This document shows positions 7,491-16,900 of a stretch of DNA of 42,521 nt, piece by piece. How positions within the stretch are numbered: position 1 is the stretch's first letter; each line of letters starts with the position of its first letter. Where the stretch lies: IMG/VR virus record IMGVR_UViG_3300025426_000596, positions 1-42,521 of that record. The stretch is one strand, 5' to 3'. The notes under the pieces are model-generated. The model was not told where the DNA came from and did no database searches. It saw only the letters and a program-made list of their open reading frames with translations. The stretch comes from a virus. Both the position numbers and the translations under genes were made by a program.

Positions 7491-9281
7491 ATGAAAGATA
7501 AAGATATTTGGATTGCCGCTGTCGCCCGCGGTCACAACGGCAGTGTATGCTTGCTTAAAAATGGTGAAATTATTTTCAGTATTGAAGAAGAGCGTCTAAG
7601 CCGTAAAAAATACGATGGCGGACCATTGGCTGCTATGTTGAAAATTTTAGATTACACTGATAAGATTGATTATCTAGTAATTGCACATACTCAGGGTCTA
7701 AAAGATACTGCTGGTAAAATTGATTTTAGTGGCGATGACATTTATACAGGTCTAGCTAGAAAATTAGGGCTTATTAGCCGTCACGAAAATCCGTATGATC
7801 ATCCACAAGTTGTTGACATGAGTCATATTCATCACAAATTACATGCGGCATGTGCATTTTATCGTTCAGGATTTGACGAAGCGGTAGCGTTAATTGTCGA
7901 TGGTGCAGGAACATTTATTCCATTGATGATTAATAATGAACAAGTTATTGGTTGGGAAACTGAATCAATTTATAATTGTTCTTATCCTGCAAAGTTTACA
8001 ACTGTTTATAAGCATATTGGGTTACGTGGACCTATGCCAGGCACGTTTATCGAAAACTTTGACAGCACTCCGCAAGACGAACCAGGGTACACTCACGAAG
8101 CATTGATTACTGATCGTGCCGGTATTACAAAAGTATACGAAGCTGTTACTAGATACTGCGGTTGGGATTCTATTGAAGCTGGTAAAACTATGGGATTGTT
8201 CCCATATGGTAAAGAGAATTCAAACATTCCTAAGTTGTTTGATGACTCAAGTATCTTTCCTTTAGCCAATCGTAACCTTATTGTGCCAACATATCCAAAT
8301 GGTGCCCAAGTTAATTATGGACTGTTTCCTTACTTAGACGGATTTGATAAAGATATTACACAATTAGAAAATCGTAGAGATTTAGCATATGCATGCCAGA
8401 CACAGACTCAAGAACAAGTTGTTCGTTTGATCCGCATGGCTGTTGAAAAAACCGGTCAAAAGAAAGTTGTTATTAGTGGTGGGTATGGTTTGAACTGCGT
8501 TGCTAACTACCATTATCTAGATGCGTTGAAAGATGAAGGTATTGAAATTTATGTAGAACCAATTAGTAATGATGCTGGTACTGCAATCGGTGCTGGATTA
8601 TTGTACTATAAAGATATCATTGATCAAGACAGCAACATTGACTATACTAAAAATAGATTATATCTAGGATTTAAGTATGACTATACTGCTGATGACTTGT
8701 CTAAGTACGCTGACAATGGTGCAGAAATCACAGATGCAACTAACGAAGATATTGTTGAACTACTACTAAACAAAAATATTGTTTGTTTTTATCAAGGTCG
8801 TTCAGAAAACGGACCACGTGCATTAGGCAATCGTAGTATCTTGTTTAATCCAACTTATGAAGATGGTAAGGATTTTGTTAACGAAGTTAAACACCGTGAA
8901 TATTTCCGACCATTTGCTGGTAGTATTCTACAAGAACACGTACACGAGTGGTTTGATCTACGCGGTATGGAAGACAGTCCTTACATGATGTACGCTGTAA
9001 ACTGTCAAGATGGAGTTGCTGAAAAGATCCCAAGTATTATTCACGTTGACGGAACTTGCCGTATCCAAACAGTTACTCAAGAAGAAAACAATCACTACTA
9101 CGCTTTAATTAAAGCGTTCTACGATCGTACAGGAGTTCCTATCTTGTTTAACACAAGTTTTAATCTAGGTGGTGATCCGTTAGTTGAAACTCTAGACGAT
9201 GCGGTCGATACACTAGTACGTAGTGATATTGAATATTTGTATTTGCCAGAATTAGGTAAGCTAATTAAAATAGCAAACTAA
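7491..9281 (+). CDS. NodU/TobZ/CmcH-type carbamoyltransferase
   Basis: A 596-residue O-carbamoyltransferase, close to the usual length of the family. The N-terminal Kae1-like domain shows GHNGSVCLLKNG (14-25), EEERLSRKK (32-40), the metal-binding H-x3-H pair His114/His118 in HIHHKLHAA, VDGAG (136-140), then VVISGGYGLNCVANYHYLDA and NDAGTAIGAGLLYY. The C-terminal part has GRSENGPRALGNRS (about 435-448) and REYFRPFAGSIL, the hallmark of the carbamoyl-transfer domain. The family moves carbamoyl from carbamoyl phosphate, through carbamoyl-adenylate, to a hydroxyl on a sugar or antibiotic. All key motifs are intact, so it should be active. AAGGAT precedes the ATG. As last gene of the plus-strand cassette it ends at a strong terminator. 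Sugar carbamoylation is the likely output; the acceptor is unknown. Confidence 0.93.
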   Translation: MKDKDIWIAAVARGHNGSVCLLKNGEIIFSIEEERLSRKKYDGGPLAAMLKILDYTDKIDYLVIAHTQGLKDTAGKIDFSGDDIYTGLARKLGLISRHENPYDHPQVVDMSHIHHKLHAACAFYRSGFDEAVALIVDGAGTFIPLMINNEQVIGWETESIYNCSYPAKFTTVYKHIGLRGPMPGTFIENFDSTPQDEPGYTHEALITDRAGITKVYEAVTRYCGWDSIEAGKTMGLFPYGKENSNIPKLFDDSSIFPLANRNLIVPTYPNGAQVNYGLFPYLDGFDKDITQLENRRDLAYACQTQTQEQVVRLIRMAVEKTGQKKVVISGGYGLNCVANYHYLDALKDEGIEIYVEPISNDAGTAIGAGLLYYKDIIDQDSNIDYTKNRLYLGFKYDYTADDLSKYADNGAEITDATNEDIVELLLNKNIVCFYQGRSENGPRALGNRSILFNPTYEDGKDFVNEVKHREYFRPFAGSILQEHVHEWFDLRGMEDSPYMMYAVNCQDGVAEKIPSIIHVDGTCRIQTVTQEENNHYYALIKAFYDRTGVPILFNTSFNLGGDPLVETLDDAVDTLVRSDIEYLYLPELGKLIKIAN

Positions 9282-9307
9282 AAAAAAGCACCCTAGGGTG
9301 CTTTTTT
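9282..9307. terminator. Bidirectional rho-independent terminator
   Basis: AAAAAAGCACCC (9282-9293), a two-base spacer, then GGGTGCTTTTTT (9296-9307) form a 12-bp palindromic stem with U-runs on both strands. Since only TA separates the arms, the working loop would open some central pairs. It lies between the convergent ends of the carbamoyltransferase gene (9281) and the minus-strand gene ending at 9317, and serves both. Confidence 0.93.
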
Positions 9308-9316
9308 GTTGTCATA

Positions 9317-10249
9317 TTAAGCACCGTATGTGCCGTCTGGACTTTTTATAGGTTGCCACTTCCAAGGTTTAGTAGTTGGTTCACCGTGAAACTTAATTGC
9401 CTTGTTTGTATCTTCAACTTGACGAATAATTGGAGTACTTAATGTAACTTGTTTTGTAACAGCGTCAACACTTACTACTGAAGTAATTGCACCTGGGTCA
9501 AATAACCCATTTTGCAATGTCCAATCTGTATTACTTACCCACATATCAGCTATAATACCAGTGACATCAGTTAATTGAATAACAAATTGATGTGGTGTGT
9601 TAACAGGAGCTGTTGCTGTAACATCAGCATCATGCTCTACATTAACTGCACCGTGTACTTGTGGCATATCGCGTAGTTTTTGACGGAATTCTTCCCAAGA
9701 AGCTTTATGACTGTCAGGAGTATCATCTGCTACTAATGCATCAGTTGTAGTTAATGAGTTGTTACGCCATTTTCTAAGATCGTGCCATGTAACATGTGGC
9801 TCTCTAAATGCAGGTAGTACCCACGTACTAGTTGTAGGATTCCAAGTTAATTCAGTGTGATCGTGAGTATGATCTGGAGGGGTATCTTTCACACGAGTAT
9901 ATACACTGCCGTCTGGTAATGTTTCTGAAAGTTGCTCAAGCTCGTCATATGGTGTACGATGTAAAATATCAGCACCGATAATTTGACAGATAATAGGATT
10001 TGTTTCGCAGTCAACCATTACTTTAGTTTTGTGCAATGGTTCTGGAACATCAGCGCCGTCTTCTGCTTCGGTAAGCCACGGACCTGCATACTTATTTGTT
10101 TCTTTGTCTACAAATACCCAAATTTTGTTTGGGCCTTTATACGTATGAGTTGCTGTTTTATTTAAAGTACGCTCTGTACTTAGATAGTCATCTGGCACAT
10201 CATACGTAAATGTTTTTTCAATAATTGTATTTGTTGTTAAATCTGCCAT
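9317..10249 (-). CDS. Tail assembly chaperone-like (APC-type) protein with beta extension
   Basis: A 310-residue paralog of the 11803-12498 product. Both begin with (T)FTYD(V/I)xDxYL, then TYKGP..(I/L)W(V/I)F(V/I)DK. Both carry a segment like the phage tail-assembly-chaperone motif (Phage_tail_APC type): here WHDLRKWRNNSLTTTDAL at about 150-168, then EEFRQKLRDMP at about 186-196. Unlike its paralog it has an extra 110-residue beta-rich C-terminal domain (from about 200; VIQLTDVTGIIADMWVSNTD). It is the last gene before the terminator and directly follows a Cys/Gly-rich gene, whose final codons supply a weak GGAT ribosome-binding site. I infer a cognate assembly factor or fibre-tip partner for the Cys/Gly-rich proteins. 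Confidence 0.65.
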   Translation of the reverse strand: MADLTTNTIIEKTFTYDVPDDYLSTERTLNKTATHTYKGPNKIWVFVDKETNKYAGPWLTEAEDGADVPEPLHKTKVMVDCETNPIICQIIGADILHRTPYDELEQLSETLPDGSVYTRVKDTPPDHTHDHTELTWNPTTSTWVLPAFREPHVTWHDLRKWRNNSLTTTDALVADDTPDSHKASWEEFRQKLRDMPQVHGAVNVEHDADVTATAPVNTPHQFVIQLTDVTGIIADMWVSNTDWTLQNGLFDPGAITSVVSVDAVTKQVTLSTPIIRQVEDTNKAIKFHGEPTTKPWKWQPIKSPDGTYGA

Positions 10250-10253
10250 TTTT

Positions 10254-11015
10254 TTATCCGTATGTAATTGAAACTAAACCGCCGCCGCCCATGCCGCCAC
10301 ACCAACAGCTACCGCCGTAGGCTTGCGCACTTAGGCCACCACCGCCTGGGAATGGAGTATAACCAAACCAACCAGAGCAACCTAAGTTACCTTGTTGACT
10401 TCCGTTAATACAGCCACCTGGGCCATAGAATGGACCTGATTGTGCTGCCGGAGCAGTTTGAGCGTGTTGTTGTCCGTACTGTGCGCACCATGTACTACCA
10501 GTATACCCACTTTGAATACCGTGGATATTTACGTCGCCACCGTATGCGCAACAGCAATATGGCATTTCTGTTGAACATGTATAGCATGAGAAATACAACC
10601 AGCAAGTAGCGTTTCCATAACTACCACCGTTAGCACAGAAGTTACTTAAGCCATAACCTGTAACATAACTAGTATTGCCACCGCAGCCAATACAGTTAAC
10701 TGATTGATACGTTGTACCTGCGGCACATACTGTGTATGAGCATCCTGCAAGGGCTGAACTATACACAGTTTTTACAGAATAACTTGCGCCACCACCTGGC
10801 CATGATTGCATACAGCAACATGCTCCAGAGCCACCACCGCCTCCACCCCACATTTCAAATGTGACAAAAGATGCGCCAGCTGGCACTACGAAGTTACAGC
10901 ATTGTCCGCCGTTTGCTCCTGAGTTATAACTAGTATTGTATACTAGTAATTCTGTAGGATAGTTTGTACCAGCTGAATAATTTAGCGTGTACATTAATGA
11001 TCTTAAATCTGACAT
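10254..11015 (-). CDS. Cys/Gly-rich putative adhesin, copy C
   Basis: A 253-residue protein with 21 Cys by my count. The common layout of the three paralogs is visible: a short N-terminus, then GGQCCNFVVPAGASFVTFEM (about 36-55), a glycine run, GACCC (about 64-68), a variable Cys-rich middle (VNCIGCGG, YCCCAY), a glycine-rich part and the end SCWCGGMGGGGLVSITYG. The VPAG...F..WG(G)n pattern is that of phage glycine-rich domains. Poly-glycine sheets form the receptor-binding tip of some T4-like gp38 adhesins, so receptor binding is a reasonable inference. The Cys could form disulfides after lysis or bind metal. This copy has the most divergent middle. No membrane segment or signal is seen. Confidence 0.7.
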   Translation of the reverse strand: MSDLRSLMYTLNYSAGTNYPTELLVYNTSYNSGANGGQCCNFVVPAGASFVTFEMWGGGGGGSGACCCMQSWPGGGASYSVKTVYSSALAGCSYTVCAAGTTYQSVNCIGCGGNTSYVTGYGLSNFCANGGSYGNATCWLYFSCYTCSTEMPYCCCAYGGDVNIHGIQSGYTGSTWCAQYGQQHAQTAPAAQSGPFYGPGGCINGSQQGNLGCSGWFGYTPFPGGGGLSAQAYGGSCWCGGMGGGGLVSITYG

Positions 11016-11028
11016 AGTTATTTGCGCC

Positions 11029-11784
11029 TTATCTGTAAGTTACTTGGACTAGGCCGCCTGAGCCCCAACCGCCCCAACAACACCCGCCATAACTGATTGC
11101 AGTTCCACCGCCACCACCTGGCCAAGCATTAAAGTTGCCGCTCATTGCACATCCCATCCATGATTCACCACATTCTGTGAATGATGTACGTGTACCTGCA
11201 CCAATATATGTTGGAGATCCCATCATGTGCCATGAGTCATATCCGCACCAACCTTCGTGTGATGCACCAGTAACTCCGCAAATTGCTAAGTCATATCCGC
11301 ATGCGCATCCGCATACGTTAGTTGCACAGTGGTAGTTACCACCAATTGCCGCCCAGCAACAACTTTGACCACCGTATCCGCCACTTGAACACAAGTTTAG
11401 TGAATAGGTAACTGTACCTGCACCTTGTGCAAAACTTGGGAAACCAGCAGTACCGTGAGCATCTTGGGCACAACATCCTGACCCACCTGCACAGATTAAG
11501 TAGCATTGTCCTGGAACTACACGAATAGTCTTACGTGAGTAAGTACCTGAACCTCCACCTTGTGAAGGTTGTTGACAGCAACATGCGCCACCTCCATCAC
11601 CGCCTGCTCCCCAGACTTCAAATTTAGCCCAGGCTACCCCAGCTGGAACAACCCATAAACAGCATTTTCCACCGTCCTGAACTGCGGCACCAGTGTTACC
11701 GTTGTATACATACAAGTTACCGTAGGTTTGTGGGATATTAAATATATATCTACTGTCTGGAAAAAACTGTGTTAAGCTACTCAT
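11029..11784 (-). CDS. Cys/Gly-rich putative adhesin, copy B
   Basis: A 251-residue protein with 22 Cys by my count. Shared elements: GGKCCLWVVPAGVAWAKFEV, WGAGGDGGGACCC, GGSGCCAQ and the end GGCCWGGWGSGGLVQVTY. The middle has its own motifs (VCGCACG, ECGESWMGC), so the ends are conserved and the centre varies between copies, as expected for adhesins under diversifying selection. The gene lies between an APC-like gene (upstream in transcription) and copy C. GGAGA precedes the ATG. Assignment as a receptor-binding tip is inference from the glycine-rich fold and the position at the end of the fibre block. Confidence 0.7.
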   Translation of the reverse strand: MSSLTQFFPDSRYIFNIPQTYGNLYVYNGNTGAAVQDGGKCCLWVVPAGVAWAKFEVWGAGGDGGGACCCQQPSQGGGSGTYSRKTIRVVPGQCYLICAGGSGCCAQDAHGTAGFPSFAQGAGTVTYSLNLCSSGGYGGQSCCWAAIGGNYHCATNVCGCACGYDLAICGVTGASHEGWCGYDSWHMMGSPTYIGAGTRTSFTECGESWMGCAMSGNFNAWPGGGGGTAISYGGCCWGGWGSGGLVQVTYR

Positions 11785-11802
11785 ATTATAATATTCTCCA
11801 GA

Positions 11803-12498
11803 TTATACTTTAGGACCAAGATCGCCTGGAGTAGTTGGCATTACCACAGCAACTGGATCTGTCGGGAATGGAACTTTCCATGGGTCAATACCTGCAAATG
11901 TCTTTGGAAGATCACGTAACTTTTGACGGTACTCTGATAATTTTTGTTTAATAACTGGATCAATTGCTTGATGATAAGGTTGATCTGTATTCTTTAGAAT
12001 TGCATCACGTGCGGCTGTTAATGTATCCCAATCCATATGTGGCTTTTTCCATGGATATGGAGTAACAAAGTCTTGTTTGTCAGCATCCCATACAATTTCA
12101 ATTAGTTCATATGTGTGGTCTGGTGGAATAGGATCTGGGTGACCGTATGTTGCACCATCAGGTAATTGTTCTAAAGTATGAGGCAATTCACCATATGTGT
12201 ATTCATTGTGTATTAGACTAGCAATACATGGCCACTTCTTAGCATCCAGCTCTACTTTGATCATATCTTCTGGACATGGTACTAGGTGACCATCGTCACG
12301 TAGTGTATAGTGGAAACGACTAGAAATTTTCATAGTAGCTTTGTCAATAAAGATCCATAGATGCTCTGGACCTTTATAAGTCCATTGCGCAGTTTTCTTT
12401 AGTGTATTTGTTTGATAGAGATATTGATCAGCGATGTCATAGGTAAATGTTACCTCAACTCGGGGATTCTCAAAATTCTCTTTTTCTTGTTGATCCAT
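11803..12498 (-). CDS. Tail assembly chaperone-like (APC-type) protein, short copy
   Basis: A 231-residue paralog of the 9317-10249 product, without its C-terminal beta extension. TFTYDIADQYLYQTNTLKKT (17-36) and YKGPEHLWIFIDK (41-53) define the shared N-terminal domain. LPDGATYG and PPDHTYEL (112-132) match LPDGSVY and PPDHTHDH in the paralog. Residues 154-198 (HMDWDTLTAARDAILKNTDQ, then SEYRQKLRDLP) fit the tail-assembly-chaperone motif seen in many phage tail proteins. AAGGAT precedes the ATG. Its place between two Cys/Gly-rich genes suggests it serves them. No enzymatic motif is seen. Confidence 0.68.
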   Translation of the reverse strand: MDQQEKENFENPRVEVTFTYDIADQYLYQTNTLKKTAQWTYKGPEHLWIFIDKATMKISSRFHYTLRDDGHLVPCPEDMIKVELDAKKWPCIASLIHNEYTYGELPHTLEQLPDGATYGHPDPIPPDHTYELIEIVWDADKQDFVTPYPWKKPHMDWDTLTAARDAILKNTDQPYHQAIDPVIKQKLSEYRQKLRDLPKTFAGIDPWKVPFPTDPVAVVMPTTPGDLGPKV

Positions 12499-12511
12499 TT
12501 TTATATCCTTT

Positions 12512-13267
12512 TTATCCGTATGTTACCATGGCTAAGCCGCCTGCACCCCAACCACCCCAACAGCATCCGCCGCCGCAAGCAGTTGCGCTATTACCTGCGC
12601 CGCCTGGCCATTTTGCGCCGCACATCATATTGCGGCCTGAAATTGTTAAACTAACTAAGCAGTAATCCATACCTTGACGAATGTAATTACCGTATTTTGA
12701 AACTCCATGTGACCATTCCCATTGGTTACTCCAGCAGTAATTACTTACTTTGTTTGGGCTTGATACTGAAGGCATTGTAAGATCGTAGTTTAATGAGTAG
12801 CAACCATATGAGCAACTAGGTATACAAATACCAGTACAGCCCATGTATGTTCTAAAACACAATACACATCCCATGTATCCGCCGCATGAATATGCTACGT
12901 TTGTGTTGTTTGCGCAAAGTGCGAAACTTGATAATCCACATGTACCACAACACTGCTGTGCGCAACAGCCTGAGCCACCGCCGCATAGGATAAAGTAAGT
13001 GCCAGATGTTACTGGTAGATATTTTTTACTGTAGTTGCCGCCTCCAGGTCCCCAATACGGACCCATACAACAACATGCACCTGCACCGTCTCCGCCGCCG
13101 CTCCATGTTTCAAATACTGCCCAAGTAACGCCAGTTGGCACTACCCAGCAACAGCATGCACCGCCATTTGAAACAGAGTCAATGTTAGTGTTATACACAC
13201 TAATCACCTGCTGTTTGTAGGCTGTATTAGGCGCACTTGAAGGAAGCAAGTCTCTTAAATTTGACAT
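12512..13267 (-). CDS. Cys/Gly-rich putative adhesin, copy A
   Basis: A 251-residue protein with 26 Cys by my count, about one residue in ten, the richest of the three copies. GGACCCWVVPTGVTWAVFET (about 35-54) and GACCCMGPYWGPGGG give two Cys triplets near the N-terminus. GGGSGCCAQQCCGTCG and a run of single Cys (MGCVLC, MGCTGIC, IPSCSYGC) fill the middle. The end GGGCCWGGWGAGGLAMVTYG matches copy B almost fully. AGAGAAG serves as ribosome-binding site. It is first in a five-gene run of adhesin-like and chaperone-like genes. Function is inferred as above; zinc or iron binding is an alternative reading of the Cys content. Confidence 0.7.
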   Translation of the reverse strand: MSNLRDLLPSSAPNTAYKQQVISVYNTNIDSVSNGGACCCWVVPTGVTWAVFETWSGGGDGAGACCCMGPYWGPGGGNYSKKYLPVTSGTYFILCGGGSGCCAQQCCGTCGLSSFALCANNTNVAYSCGGYMGCVLCFRTYMGCTGICIPSCSYGCYSLNYDLTMPSVSSPNKVSNYCWSNQWEWSHGVSKYGNYIRQGMDYCLVSLTISGRNMMCGAKWPGGAGNSATACGGGCCWGGWGAGGLAMVTYG

Positions 13268-13279
13268 ATTGCTTCTCTT

Positions 13280-13603
13280 TTATTTAATGATGATCCAACC
13301 AGCCGCTGTACTATAAACCAATGTTACTGTAACATAAGCTACGTTAACTGTTAAATCTTGGCCTAAACTTTGGATAGTTGAACCGTTTCTACCAATCGTG
13401 CAGTTTGAAGAGGCAAAATTTCCACCTACATCAATAACCTGTACAGTGTCGCCGTCTAAGCTAGTTGTATAAGAAGGTAGTGTAATTGTTTGTCCACCAG
13501 CTGTGCATAGAATTCTGTCGTTAACTAATGCTTGGTAGTTGGTACCAGCATTAATCCTAACTACAGATCCAGCTGTTCCAGTTGTTGTGATATATCGTCC
13601 CAT
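13280..13603 (-). CDS. Small fibre-tip-like beta protein
   Basis: A 107-residue protein of a type often fused to or found near phage fibres: NDRILCTAGGQTITLPSY (about 29-46), then DGDTVQVIDVGGNF and NCTIGRNGSTIQSLGQDLTV, ending in a Tyr/Trp strand (VYSTAAGWIIIK). It appears all-beta and self-contained. AAGGAA precedes the ATG, and a near-perfect late promoter lies 20-30 bases upstream, inside the end of the preceding gene. That promoter could drive this gene and the whole Cys/Gly-rich run below it. Confidence 0.75.
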   Translation of the reverse strand: MGRYITTTGTAGSVVRINAGTNYQALVNDRILCTAGGQTITLPSYTTSLDGDTVQVIDVGGNFASSNCTIGRNGSTIQSLGQDLTVNVAYVTVTLVYSTAAGWIIIK

Positions 13604-13623
13604 GTGAATATTCCTTTATCAGT

Positions 13624-13633
13624 GTATTTATAC
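13624..13633 (-). promoter_or_regulatory. T4-type late promoter
   Basis: The minus strand reads GTATAAATAC, an exact TATAAATA core. It overlaps the stop codon of the 13628-13948 gene and lies about 21 bases before the ATG at 13603. Confidence 0.75.
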
Positions 13634-13948
13634 CGTTGAAGTCTCAATGCCGAATGCCATTGCGCCAACGTTTGCGGTGGTTGAGTATGCTAATAGGTTT
13701 AAACCAGCATTTAACACCAATCCTGTTAATTGCAAGACCCCGTGTGCTAAAACTTCACACTGGTATTCAAGATATTCACCGGCTGCTGGCGTAGTGGAAG
13801 TGGATAATGCCACAGACACTGAAACTGCCGAATTGCTCCTATTAACAATGTTTAAAGTAGCTACTGTAAACGTGTTTGTTGGAACTGTGTATACTACGGT
13901 CCAGGTAACCGCTGAAAGGTCTGCGTATCCTAATCTTCCTGTTGCCAT
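13628..13948 (-). CDS. Small beta-sandwich virion protein (MATGRLG type)
   Basis: A 106-residue protein starting MATGRLGYADLSAVTWTVVY, a start I recognise from many marine phage structural clusters. The strand pattern VYTVP...T.A.LNIVNRS...V.VALS, followed by LEYQCEVLAHGVLQLTGLVL, indicates a small beta-sandwich. It is a fold-level paralog of the products at 32452-32781 and 36596-36904. GGAG lies before the ATG. Function is unknown beyond probable virion decoration or connection; it directly follows the 4040-residue giant. Confidence 0.7.
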   Translation of the reverse strand: MATGRLGYADLSAVTWTVVYTVPTNTFTVATLNIVNRSNSAVSVSVALSTSTTPAAGEYLEYQCEVLAHGVLQLTGLVLNAGLNLLAYSTTANVGAMAFGIETSTV

Positions 13949-13968
13949 GTTTTATTTCTCCGTTAATT

Positions 13969-16900
13969 TTATTGTAATAAAAAGTTCATTGCTAGCGGTA
14001 TCCCGTTGATACCTGCATTTGCTCCGGTGAAATTCATAGTTGCAGGTACTAAAATTTGAACTTGTGTTGAAGTTGAAATTGAGTTTCCTGCGATATAAAT
14101 TACACCTGCTGTAAGTGTATTTACGTTCAAAGCACTAGAACCACCACCAATTTGGCTACTAATGTATGATTTAATAGCTTTTTGTGTTGGCACAATGTTG
14201 TCACTATTGGCTGTAAAGTACGGGTCTGTTGAGAACTGAGTAATAGTTGCATTACTAGAACCTAACGATATAGAACCCAGGGTCAATGAGTTCAATCCTG
14301 CCAAGTTAAACGCATCAGCGTTAATACTTGCTACACCAGTTGCCTGTTGAACACTGAATAATGTACCAACTTGGAAGTTACCGTCCTGGTCAGTACTTGT
14401 ATAGAACACTCGACCGCCGCCATTTCCTACAGTTTGTAGGGTTGGTTGTGGTGCTTGTAACGGTGTACCTGGGTAGTTCGTTGTAGTTTGATTACCAGTA
14501 CCGATACTTAAGAAGTCATGTCCTGTTAAACGTACTTGGCTATATTTCAATTTCAGCGTCATTGCTGATCCATGCACCGGTGCATTAGCAGAAATAAATG
14601 CTGGACTAATTTGGAAAATCGCAGTATACGGTGCAAGTCCGGGACCAGTTCCTAATAAGTTAGTAACTTGTACTAATTTATAGTAACTTCCGTTACCTGC
14701 AATTTGAATATTTGCGCCAGCTGTAGGTGTAGTATATAATCCTGATACGTTAATATAAGATGTAGTCTGATATTCATCAGCATAACCATTACCTGTAACT
14801 GTAGCAGTACCAGTTGCATACTGCAATCCTCTGTTAGTCCACATCGGATTTGCCAGTGCGCCTATACCAATTCGAGGATTTTGTGTAGCACTACTAGTTT
14901 GGTTAGGATCAACTATAGTAATTGATGGTAAATTTAGATATCCGCTACCTGGCTCTATCATACGATATTCACTAATTGCACCTGCACTTACTTTACAACG
15001 TAGTGTTGCAGTAGCACCAGTAACAACTGTATTGAATATTGCAGTATTCAATGAGCATGCAACCCACAACGGTGTTGAACTTGGATTGCCAAATGCAATT
15101 GCAGGCCATGAAGCTACTGACGTTAAGTTTTGTGCAACCCAATTAATACCGTCATTTGACGTAGATATCTGTGTTGCGGCACCTGCTGTCGAAGTCCAAG
15201 ATCCTGCACCACTTGTCAATGTATACGATGCTCCAGTTAATGTCTGGCTAACTTGTAGCTGACTAGTTCCAGAGAATACCTGTTGGATATAATATGTGCT
15301 AGTTGATACTAACCCGCCAAATATTGTACCACATGCTGTAGACCAAGAATCACCAGTGCTTGAAGTTAATGGAATCGGAGCACCGCCAAAACTTGAACCA
15401 ACTGTAACATATCCAGAACCAACTGTTAAGATATAGTATGGAATACCTGTTACTAGACCAGTGCTAACAACGTTAATATTCATAGTACCTGAACCGCCAG
15501 CCCATGTTGTATAAGCTGTTCCAGTTCCAGCGCCGCCTGAGTATGTAGCTACTGTTACACTATTAGTGCTTGCAGAGTTTACATAGTAAATTGTGTTAGC
15601 AGTTGGTCCGCCAAACACTGTACCAGTACCGTTAGTGAAGTAAATCATAGAACCAACACTAATACCTAGAGCTGATACAGTTTGTGTTGTAGTAATTACA
15701 CCAGTTCCTGCGGCAACTGTGGTTACTTGACCGACTGTTGCTACAGGACCACCTAAACTTACACCAGCACTTGCGGCCCATGAACCACCACCTAGTACCC
15801 ATGTTACTGCTGAACCGTTATAGCTGGTAGCTACAGTAATTACGTTAGTACCTGTATTGTTAGATAATACATAATAAGTTTGGGTAGCGGAAACAATACC
15901 GCCTAAAACTCCGCCAGCAACAGAAGTCCATGCTCCTGCAGCCGCAGTAGTTAAGTTTAGAGTTGAGCCGCCAACAGTAGCAGAAATTTGGATAGTGCTA
16001 CTACCGCTATTAACTTGAGTTATGTAATAAGTTACACCAGCTGTAACAGAACTAAATGTTTGTCCAGTTGTTACAGTCCAGTTACCTACACCGTTAATTA
16101 AACTTACTGGGTTTGTACCAAAGTTAGAACCTAATGTAACTGTACTTGAAGTTGGGATTGTTAAGATATAGTATGTGCTTCCGCTAGTTAATCCGCCTAA
16201 TGCCGCACCAGCTGTAATTGTAACTGTACCAGTTGCATTGGTTAATACAAAAGGTGCACCACCTGGAGTAGAACTGATTGTAATATATGTACTGTTAATT
16301 GTTAAAATATAGTAAGTTGCACTGTTAGCTAAGTTACCAAATGCGCCAGATGATCCTGTAGCAAATGATTCACCGACAACCATATTACTATTGCTAGCTA
16401 CAGTTACAACATAACTTGTACCAGTAATAGTTGTTGTACTAACGTTTGTTGTTTGTACAGAACTTACAGCCCATTGACTACCAGCACTAGTACCGTTACC
16501 GCTGATGTTAGCAACAATGTATGCTCCAGCTGTTACACCAGATCCACTTAGTGCCATACCAATTGTAACAATACCGCTTGATACAGTACCAACTGTTAAA
16601 ATACCACTAGTGATACTGCTGTTAAGCATTGTAGCACTTGTTGTAGTTGTTTGAGTAGCTGTTGTAGAAGCTGTAACTGCTACAGCGTTAAATGTTTCGC
16701 CAACAACCATGCCAGTTGTAGAACCAACTGTTACTGAACTTAATGTTCCTGTAATTGTAGTACTAGTTTGTGGTGTAGTTGTACTAGTTTGCCATGTTGA
16801 TCCACTACCACTACCTAATAAGTTAGCAGTAATGTACACGTTTGACCCAATGCTACCACCAGTTAACACCATACCAACTGATATAGTGCCTGCTGTTAGT

